Source of the DNA: Anaerostipes butyraticus
GTDB lineage: Bacteria; Bacillota; Clostridia; Lachnospirales; Lachnospiraceae
DNA: 35,085 nucleotides
Direction: 5' to 3'
Assembly: GCF_016586355.1 (NCBI RefSeq)
Contig: NZ_BLYI01000065.1
Location: 1-35,085 of the forward strand
Shown: positions 29,031 through 35,085 of the stretch, in pieces
Layout: every line of letters begins with the position of its first letter
Numbering within the stretch: position 1 is the first letter of the stretch
Notes under the pieces: generated by a model
Databases searched by the model: none
The model's input: the letters and a program-made list of their open reading frames with translations, nothing else
Told to the model about the DNA's origin: nothing
Translations under genes and position numbers: made by a program

Positions 29031-31829
29031 ATGGCAAATAAAAAAGGTGATGTAACCTATGAAATCCGTGCAGATGACAGCCAGGTGGAATCTGACATTG
29101 AGCAGGCGAATAAGAAAGTCGAAAAGGCAGCAAAAAAGTCTGCGGATGAGGTTTTAAAGGTTGAGCAGGATAAGTCCAAAAAGATAGCTGCTGAAAATGA
29201 TAAGATTTCCAAAGATGCTGAAAAGACAGCAAATGATGTGGCAAACGCTTTTAAAGACGCAGGGCAGGACGCTGAAAAAGCCATGTCTGATATTGAGGTC
29301 GAAGATGTAACTGTCGATGTGGATGCAGATACCGAGAAAGCAGAAGACCGGATAGAAACCGTAAGCCATGATAAGAGCATTGATGTCGATGTTGAAGCAG
29401 ATACATCCGACGCAGAATCAAAGATCAGGACAGTGAGCCGCGATAAAGATGTCGATGTAAATGTGGATGCAGATATATCCGATGCCAAGTCCGGTATTAA
29501 CAAACTGGAAGACGAGATTGAAGATACTGCAAATAATGCAGAAAAGGCGTTTGGTAATCTGGGTGATGTAATATCAGAGTCTCTTGGAAATGCAGCCGGA
29601 AATCTTCCACTGATGGACCAAGTGGGGACATTAACAAAGGGCTTGTCCAGCACAACGGCAGTAGCAATTGGAGCCGGAGTGGCAGCAGGAGGAGCCCTGG
29701 CAGGGATTGGCAGTGCTGCGGTAGGCGCAGCCACAGATATTGACTCTGCTATGAACCAGCTGCAGGCGAGCACCGGAGCAACGGCCGAAGAAACCGAGAA
29801 ATATCGAAAGGTTTTGGAGAACGTTTATAAAAATAACTATGGCGAAAGCTATGGAGAAATTGCAAATGCGATCTCGTTAGTCGTACAGCAAATGGGAGAT
29901 TTAAACGATACGGATCTTCAAAAAGTGACAGAAGGCGTTTATACATTGTCAGATTCTTTTGATATGGATTTTAACGAAACTCTCCGTGGGGTTAAACAGC
30001 TAATGACACAGTTTGGTTTATCTGCGGAAGAAGCGTTAGACTTGATGGCAATCGGGTGCCAAGAAGGTTTAAATTATACGGATGAATTAGGCGACAATAT
30101 ATCAGAATACGGCGGGAAATTTGAGCAGGCCGGATATAGCGCAGAGGAATACTTCCAGCTGTTGAAAAACGGAACAGATGGCGGGGCGTATAACCTTGAC
30201 AAAGTAAATGATGCAATTAACGAAGTTACAAATCGCCTTGCGGATGGAACCATAGAGGATTCTCTTGGAAGTTTCAGTAAAGGAACGCAGAATGTTTTTA
30301 AAGAATGGCAAAACGGACAAGCTACCCAAAAGGATGTAATAGACTCAATAGTGAAAGACATCCGAGGGTGTAAAAATGAACAAGAAGCATTGACAATGGC
30401 GGCTACCGCATTCGGAACAATGGGTGAAGATGCCAATCTCGATTTTATAAAATCGCTTACTTCTGTTGGTGATACCTTTGATGATACAAAGGGGAAAATG
30501 GAAGAAGTAAAAGACATTAAATATGATGATCTTGGGTCTCAATTTGAAGAGCTAAAAAGAAGCGTAGAAAATCTTTTGGTTCCTCTGGGAGAAAGGTTGA
30601 CTCCTATCTTGTCAGATTTGATGGAACAAGTTTTGCCTCCACTGATTGATCTTCTGGAACCACTGATCGATCTTATTGGCGATATTTTAGAGCCATTAAT
30701 GACTATAGTTGGCGATATTCTGGGGCCCTTAATCGAGATTCTTTCGGAATTATTAACACCGTTTTTAGAATTGATTGATGCTTGTTTAGAGCCATTTTTG
30801 GAATTGATCCAGGAACTTTTCGACCCGATATCCGAACTGATTGAATCATGCATTATGCCACTGATCGAAATTATTTCGGACCTGATCGAACCCTTAGCGC
30901 AGGTTGTAAAAGATTGTCTGGAGCCGATGCTTGAAGTAATAAAGGAACTTTTCGACCCTATTGTCAGCCTGATCGAAGAAGCATTAATGCCACTGCTCGA
31001 GATTTTAGAGCCATTGGCGGACTTTATTTCCGCTGTGATTACGCCGGTTTTATGGGCTTTGTTAACGGCATTTCAGGTTGTTTTCGAATTGATAGCCGAA
31101 ACGACCCTGGAAAAAATTAAAATTGTCCAGGATATTTTGAAAAATCTGATTGAATTTGTTCAAAACGTCTTCTCAGGAAACTGGCGGGGAGCTTGGCAGA
31201 ATGTGAAGAATATTTTTAACAATATTATAAAATTATTCCCAAGAAGCATTCAGGATGTAATTAATAGCATCAGAGGGGTTTTGAGTGGGTTAATCAGTTT
31301 TATTAAAAATGTATTTGCCGGAAACTGGCGGGGAGCCTGGGAAAGTCTGAAAGATATTTTGCGAAGCGTGTGGAGCGGTATTGCCAGCATTTTTAAAGCT
31401 CCGCTAAATGCAATCGTAGATGGTTGGAACAGCTTGGCGAAAAAAATAAACGGAATAACAGTCCCGGACTGGGTACCGGGTGTCGGAGGAAAAGGTTTGA
31501 ATCTTCCAACCTTGCCAAGATTAAAAGTTGGATTGGATTATGTGCCGAGTGATTATTTCCCTGCTTACCTGGATGAAGGAGAATGGGTGTTGACAAAAGA
31601 GGAGGCACAGTTCTTAAGATCTATTGGGGGTATTGCTGGCGTGCAATCTATGATGGCATATTCTGACAGAGGAAATATTGATGTAACGGTCAAAGGAGAA
31701 TCCATTGATTATGATAAAATGGGAAATTCTGTTTACAATGCTTTTAAAAAGCACGGCATGACAATGCAGATAGGCCGGAGAGAATTTGGACGAGTTGTGG
31801 AAGATATAGTGAAGGAAAGGGGGCTTTAA
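29031..31829 (+). CDS. Tail tape measure protein
   Basis: The protein has 932 residues from the ATG at 29031. The N-terminal 90 residues form a charged coiled coil. About 93-163 holds three DVDVxADxSDAxSxI repeats. About 190-240 is small-residue hydrophobic (AVAIGAGVAAGGALAGIG). About 240-380 is a PhageMin_Tail-type domain (QASTGATAEETEKYRKVLEN). About 536-661 is a run of 11-residue repeats, each with a proline (LEPLIDLIGDI type). Then come two NVF[SA]GNWRGAW repeats and a C-terminal LDEGEWVLTKEEAQFLRS motif. It sets tail length, predicted at about 0.15 nm per residue by the usual rule, and follows the chaperones. Confidence 0.95.
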   Translation: MANKKGDVTYEIRADDSQVESDIEQANKKVEKAAKKSADEVLKVEQDKSKKIAAENDKISKDAEKTANDVANAFKDAGQDAEKAMSDIEVEDVTVDVDADTEKAEDRIETVSHDKSIDVDVEADTSDAESKIRTVSRDKDVDVNVDADISDAKSGINKLEDEIEDTANNAEKAFGNLGDVISESLGNAAGNLPLMDQVGTLTKGLSSTTAVAIGAGVAAGGALAGIGSAAVGAATDIDSAMNQLQASTGATAEETEKYRKVLENVYKNNYGESYGEIANAISLVVQQMGDLNDTDLQKVTEGVYTLSDSFDMDFNETLRGVKQLMTQFGLSAEEALDLMAIGCQEGLNYTDELGDNISEYGGKFEQAGYSAEEYFQLLKNGTDGGAYNLDKVNDAINEVTNRLADGTIEDSLGSFSKGTQNVFKEWQNGQATQKDVIDSIVKDIRGCKNEQEALTMAATAFGTMGEDANLDFIKSLTSVGDTFDDTKGKMEEVKDIKYDDLGSQFEELKRSVENLLVPLGERLTPILSDLMEQVLPPLIDLLEPLIDLIGDILEPLMTIVGDILGPLIEILSELLTPFLELIDACLEPFLELIQELFDPISELIESCIMPLIEIISDLIEPLAQVVKDCLEPMLEVIKELFDPIVSLIEEALMPLLEILEPLADFISAVITPVLWALLTAFQVVFELIAETTLEKIKIVQDILKNLIEFVQNVFSGNWRGAWQNVKNIFNNIIKLFPRSIQDVINSIRGVLSGLISFIKNVFAGNWRGAWESLKDILRSVWSGIASIFKAPLNAIVDGWNSLAKKINGITVPDWVPGVGGKGLNLPTLPRLKVGLDYVPSDYFPAYLDEGEWVLTKEEAQFLRSIGGIAGVQSMMAYSDRGNIDVTVKGESIDYDKMGNSVYNAFKKHGMTMQIGRREFGRVVEDIVKERGL

Positions 31830-31832
31830 CTC

Positions 31833-32768
31833 TTGGAAATCTTTTATATAAGTCATAATGGCGTAAGAGTAGATCTGATGAAAGGAAACTATAAGATAGA
31901 AGAAAGTTCTCTGTTTTCACATTCGTGGGATTATGATTCAAAAGAATCTGCATCCGGATATGGCGGCACAATCGAAAAATTTCGGAAGGATATTCAGGAT
32001 CGTGATTTAAAAATACACATTGAGGGTTCTGAATTAGTGACATATAAACAGGCATTTGATAATCTGATGGAGCTGTTTGATTCGGATGTTATAGACAACG
32101 AACCAGGGAAGCTTTATGTAGATGAACGATATTTAAAATGCTTTATTATAGAGGGAAGCCCTGATTATTTTGTTCCGGGATTAGATATAGCAACCTACAG
32201 TTTTAAGTTGGTTTCCGCTTATCCGTTTTGGATAAAGGAAACGCCGTACCAATTTTTAGCCGAGATTCCGGATTCTGTTGTAATTCTTCCGGGAGAAGAA
32301 GAGCCGGAACCAGAGATCACCATGGAACAGGGCATCATGTTCCCGGAGTTTCCATTCGATCTTACCGTAAAGGAAGGAAAGAAAACGAAAGGGCTCTTTG
32401 ACCTCCCGACCGATTTGAAGCGTGTCCGAGGCGCAAGGATGATAAACAATGAATCCTATCTTCCGTGCCATTTTCGGATGACGATCTATGGACCTGTAAC
32501 GGATCCGGAGATCGTGATTGCAAATCATATTTATAAAGTAGAGACTACTGTATTTACGGATGAGCGACTGGAAATTGATAGTCGGAGCAATACGGTGATT
32601 AAGATAGGAAGATTAGGAGAAGAGACAGATCTGTATAACAGCCGGTATAAGTTACAAAGTGTATTCGAAAAGATTCCGCCGGGGCGTCAAGTGCTCACAT
32701 GGCCAGGAGGCTACGGCATTGATATTACCTTGTTTGACGAAAGGAGCGAACCGAGATGGACTTTATAG
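31833..32768 (+). CDS. Distal tail protein (Dit, siphovirus tail family)
   Basis: This 311-residue protein starts at TTG 31833, 3 bases after the tape measure stop, with GGAAAGGGGG upstream. The N-terminal half has the Dit beta-fold pattern (EKFRKDIQDRDLKIHIEGSE, LMELFDSDV, YLKCFIIEGSPDYF, ATYSFKLVSAYPFW). The C-terminal part is a further beta domain (PVTDPEIVIANHIYKVE). It forms the hub ring at the tail tip. It overlaps the next gene by 13 bases. Confidence 0.9.
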   Translation: MEIFYISHNGVRVDLMKGNYKIEESSLFSHSWDYDSKESASGYGGTIEKFRKDIQDRDLKIHIEGSELVTYKQAFDNLMELFDSDVIDNEPGKLYVDERYLKCFIIEGSPDYFVPGLDIATYSFKLVSAYPFWIKETPYQFLAEIPDSVVILPGEEEPEPEITMEQGIMFPEFPFDLTVKEGKKTKGLFDLPTDLKRVRGARMINNESYLPCHFRMTIYGPVTDPEIVIANHIYKVETTVFTDERLEIDSRSNTVIKIGRLGEETDLYNSRYKLQSVFEKIPPGRQVLTWPGGYGIDITLFDERSEPRWTL

Positions 32769-33733
32769 TATGTTCTGCAGACCGGATGGAATTACGGCCA
32801 TTCCCGGATGATGCTACTATGGATTTTGACTTGGGCGGCGAAAACGATGTAGAGATAACCTGCACTCGTGGACAGCTGCAGATGGGATATTGGGTTATGT
32901 CGCCTGGTACGGAGTATTGTGCTCTGATTGAAGAGATGGAGGTAAACACCAATTCAGAGGAAGAAACATGGCGAGGAAATGCTATCCGGAAGTTATTGGA
33001 ACAGTACATCATACAGCCGCCTTCCGGTCAGGATTATCGCACAGTGTCCGGGGATGCCAACGCTATTCTAGAGTCTGTCTTAGGTGGAGCCTATGGCGGG
33101 CTTTTTACATTTCCGGAAGCATCAAGTGAGATTGATATTCCGTCCTATCAGTTTGATCGGTACACAGACACTCTGACAGGTTTTTCAAAAATGCTGGCAA
33201 CGAAAAATGCCAGACTGAACATCGAAGTGATCCAGGGCGGCGCAAACGAAGCTTTTGAAATCATGTTATCTGCTGTGCCGATTCAGGACTTGTCAGAAGA
33301 AATTGAGTATTCGCAAGACTCAAGAGTAAATATCAGCATCAAAGAGAGTAGGCGTGGAATCAATCACATGATTTGTTTGGGTAAAGGAGAATTAAAAGAC
33401 AGGCAGGTGGTACATCTCTATGCGCAACTGGATGGCAGCATATCTCAGAAGCAATACTACAAAGGATTGCAGGAGCGCACGGCGGTCTACGACAATAACA
33501 ACGCCGAAGATTTAAACGAACTGATCGAGGGCGGAACAGAGAAGCTGCAGGAGGACATGAATTATAAGAAAATGTCTCTGGAAGTGCAGGACATGGACCT
33601 GCAGATCGGGGATATCGTCGGCGGAAGGGATTACAACAGTGGATTATCTCTTAAAAAACCGGTCGTGCAAAAGATCGTAAAAATAGATAGCGGAACAGTG
33701 AAGATAGAATACAAAGTGGAAGGAGAAGAGTAG
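32756..33733 (+). CDS. Baseplate hub / Gp37-like tail protein (ReqiPepy6 type)
   Basis: This 325-residue protein matches the Gp37-like siphovirus family that replaces the N-terminal Tal hub: GENDVEITCTRGQLQMGYWV, MSPGTEYCALIEEMEVNTN, GLFTFPEASSEIDIPSYQF and a C-terminal LEVQDMDLQIGDIVGGRDY. No peptidase or lysozyme domain is fused. It would cap the tail tube below Dit. The fibre gene follows immediately. Confidence 0.88.
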   Translation: MDFIVCSADRMELRPFPDDATMDFDLGGENDVEITCTRGQLQMGYWVMSPGTEYCALIEEMEVNTNSEEETWRGNAIRKLLEQYIIQPPSGQDYRTVSGDANAILESVLGGAYGGLFTFPEASSEIDIPSYQFDRYTDTLTGFSKMLATKNARLNIEVIQGGANEAFEIMLSAVPIQDLSEEIEYSQDSRVNISIKESRRGINHMICLGKGELKDRQVVHLYAQLDGSISQKQYYKGLQERTAVYDNNNAEDLNELIEGGTEKLQEDMNYKKMSLEVQDMDLQIGDIVGGRDYNSGLSLKKPVVQKIVKIDSGTVKIEYKVEGEE

Positions 33734-34600
33734 ATGGCATTAGATATTGTAACAAGTTATCAGGGATTTGATCACATCACAGCGGATCAGATAGCAGATT
33801 TTCAGCGAGGATTGCTGGGGGACAGCTGTATCTTGCCGGTTGGGAGCAAAATGGAAGTAAATATACAGACGGCAAACCAGATCACAGTAGCAGACGGAGT
33901 TGTTGTTTACGATGGGCGAGAAATCCATATCCCATACGGGACGTCCGAAAACGTAGCGATCACATCCGGCACGCAAGGCATGATGAGAAATGACATCGTC
34001 TGCCTACAATATAACAGAGATGAATCCAGCGGAGTTGAAAGCGTAGAATTTGTCACGATTGCTGGAACACCAGCGGCCAGCGATCCACAGGATCCAGCAT
34101 ATAGCAACCTGGATATCAGGACAGGCGTATTTATGAGCCAGAAACCGTTCTGCCGAGTGCGATTGGATGGAACGGCGATCGAGGGCATTGATATGCTGGT
34201 TGCCGCGTTTGACTTAGGAATCTATCAATTAAATAGAGATTTAATCGATACAGATTGGATTTATCCTACAATTTCTGGCGGATTTGCGGAATACACAAGC
34301 GGATGGCGGCCACGTTATCGAAAAATAGGAAAATGGGTAGAGATATGCGGAGCGGTAAGGCCATCAAAAAATCTTTCTGTCGGTCAAGATCCAATTACAA
34401 TTTTTACAATGCCAGAAGGATTTAGACCACCAGTGCAGATACCGCAGTTATGCCAAGGTACGCTTCGATCTATCTGGTACTTTGAGGTATCTAATAATGG
34501 AAATGTTACTGTTTCTCGATCTCGGAGTAGTTTCAATTCATATGATAGTGCCGACACAGATGCTTGGTTCCCGTTTAATACCATGTATTTTGTGGGTTAA
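33734..34600 (+). CDS. Tail fibre with invertible C-terminal receptor-binding region (expressed orientation)
   Basis: This 288-residue protein starts right after the hub stop with GGAAGGAG upstream. Residues 1 to about 162 are a conserved attachment part (SYQGFDHITADQIADFQRG, TVADGVVVYDGREIHIPYG). From IYQLNRDL (residues 163-170, within the left inverted repeat) the rest is a variable domain with RYRKIGKWVEICGAV, FTMPEGFRPP and a closing FNTMYFVG. The silent cassette downstream encodes a related end starting IYNLNRDL in the same frame. Flipping the segment would give a fibre of about 280 residues with a new tip. This is a phase-variable receptor-binding protein. Confidence 0.9.
   Translation: MALDIVTSYQGFDHITADQIADFQRGLLGDSCILPVGSKMEVNIQTANQITVADGVVVYDGREIHIPYGTSENVAITSGTQGMMRNDIVCLQYNRDESSGVESVEFVTIAGTPAASDPQDPAYSNLDIRTGVFMSQKPFCRVRLDGTAIEGIDMLVAAFDLGIYQLNRDLIDTDWIYPTISGGFAEYTSGWRPRYRKIGKWVEICGAVRPSKNLSVGQDPITIFTMPEGFRPPVQIPQLCQGTLRSIWYFEVSNNGNVTVSRSRSSFNSYDSADTDAWFPFNTMYFVG
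34220..34243 (+). repeat. Left inverted repeat of invertible fibre segment
   Basis: The 24 bases encode IYQLNRDL. They match the reverse complement of 34936-34959 with only two mismatches. The shared central block is TAAATAGAGATTTA, itself a dyad (TAAAT/ATTTA around AGAG). This is the likely recombination site. Confidence 0.82.
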
Positions 34601-34602
34601 TA

Positions 34603-34959
34603 TTAATCAGCTGGAAAATCAATGGAGATTGACAACCATGCACCTGCAGGTATTGGAATATTCTGTGTTGTACCGTATTTCTGGACAACCAAAGAACCAT
34701 CGACGTTCGCAGTCAAATAAAAACGGTTCATCCCGCCGCCTTGGCAGACGTTATAAGCTGTTCGGATTGGGCGATATTCTTCCGGTAAGACAGCAACCGT
34801 TGTCTGCTGATCGGCTGAGATCTGATTAACCGGCTGTATAGTACCTGAGATATAGATCTTCCCTCCTTTTTTACGATAACGTAAATCGTTTTGAAAGTTG
34901 CTTGTCATGGAGAGATTTTGCCATTCAGTATCAGCTAAATCTCTATTTAAATTATAGAT
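34603..34959 (-). pseudogene. Silent alternative tail-fibre 3' cassette
   Basis: On the minus strand 118 codons run from IYNLNRDLADTEW to SISIDFPAD and stop 2 bases from the stop of the active gene. It has the same motif order as the active tip (YRKKGGKIYISGTIQPV, TVAVLPEEYRP, YNVCQGGGMNRFYLTANVDG, NVDGSLVV) but different residues at many positions. It has no start or promoter of its own in this orientation, because the frame extends only into antisense of the next gene. It becomes the expressed 3' end if the segment inverts. Confidence 0.88.
34936..34959 (-). repeat. Right inverted repeat of invertible fibre segment
   Basis: This is the partner of 34220-34243 in inverted orientation (two mismatches in 24). 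It lies directly upstream of the AGGAGG site of the next gene (window positions 1-23 after circularisation), so inversion keeps that site intact. Confidence 0.82.
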
Positions 34960-35085
34960 AGGAGGTAATATGCGAACATTAAAATTTATCATAACCGCCC
35001 AGAGCATCCAAAAAGACCCGGACTGCGATTTCTCCGGAATCGTAGCTGGTACACAGGGTTATCTGCAGGCAGAGTTTTCGTTTTC
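34937..35085. repeat. Terminal redundancy, right copy
   Basis: These 149 bases repeat positions 1-149 exactly and mark closure of the circular genome. They include the right inverted repeat of the fibre switch. Confidence 0.9.
34970..35085 (+). CDS. Partial repeat of the first gene (contig overlap)
   Basis: The first 38 codons of the gene at 34-348 appear again here because of the terminal overlap. It is not an extra gene. Confidence 0.9.
   Translation, partial: MRTLKFIITAQSIQKDPDCDFSGIVAGTQGYLQAEFSF

Noticed and set aside
29057-29773. Minus-strand frame of 238 codons inside the tape measure
   Set aside because: It is a mirror of Asp/Ala/Lys-rich coding repeats giving Ser/Ala-rich translation, with no start signal.
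1-35085. CRISPR array or insertion sequence
   Set aside because: No regularly spaced repeats with unique spacers and no transposase frame were found. Repeats present are operators, arm sites, iterons or protein-coding repeats.

Overview
This window is a complete temperate siphophage (or excised prophage) genome. The first 149 bases are repeated exactly at the end (1-149 = 34937-35085), so the molecule is a circle or circular permutation of about 34,936 unique bases. Gene families (Tn916-type integrase, Prp protease, Gp15 tail chaperone, minor capsid 1/2/3 proteins, BppU-type baseplate protein, DUF6273), strong AGGAGG ribosome binding sites and frequent GTG/TTG starts point to a Firmicutes host. 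My best guess is a gut Clostridia/Lachnospiraceae species, but that is inference. The integration target appears to be a host tRNA-Lys(CTT) gene.

Layout. 1-4.2 kb: end of the late operon, with a baseplate protein, a large BppU/collagen/DUF6273 receptor-binding protein, holin, a small acidic peptide and an amidase endolysin closed by a terminator. 4.2-6.9 kb: attP with paired integrase arm sites, then leftward integrase, TM2 membrane protein, an ImmA-like protein lacking its catalytic Glu, and the XRE repressor. 6.89-7.1 kb: immunity region with a consensus rightward promoter flanked by two copies of a palindromic operator. 7.1-8.5 kb: Cro-like protein and many small proteins, with a LexA-like box upstream of one. 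8.5-13.9 kb: recombination and replication block (YqaJ nuclease, DUF1351, RecT, RusA, DUF4373 initiator with two internal iterons, winged-helix protein). 13.9-17.9 kb: a 220-base non-coding stretch, MazG-like protein, HNH endonuclease, many small early proteins and an ArpU/sigma-like late regulator. 17.9-18.2 kb: tandem 10-bp repeats (probable late promoter), a terminator and a tRNA-like gene. 18.2-34.6 kb: terminase, portal, minor capsid, Prp, scaffold, capsid, connectors, tail tube, chaperones, tape measure, Dit, hub and fibre.

Three things stand out. (1) The 3' part of the tail-fibre gene faces a silent, convergent alternative 3' end between 24-bp imperfect inverted repeats. Inversion would exchange the receptor-binding domain exactly in frame, yet no invertase is encoded here. 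(2) The minor capsid protein carries an extra C-terminal domain of about 120 residues rich in His. It is followed by an overlapping 74-residue acidic gene and then a terminator inside the head operon. This looks like a virion-borne polymorphic toxin with its immunity gene. (3) The phage encodes a Prp-type cysteine protease, and its scaffold, capsid and tail-tube proteins all begin with an L27-like LQ[FLI]FA cleavage motif, which suggests a dedicated maturation system.

The phage carries no recognisable helicase, primase, SSB or DNA polymerase and should depend on the host replisome. It may diversify host range in two ways: by the invertible fibre, and by a DUF6273 domain whose codon pattern looks like a diversity-generating-retroelement target, although no reverse transcriptase is present.
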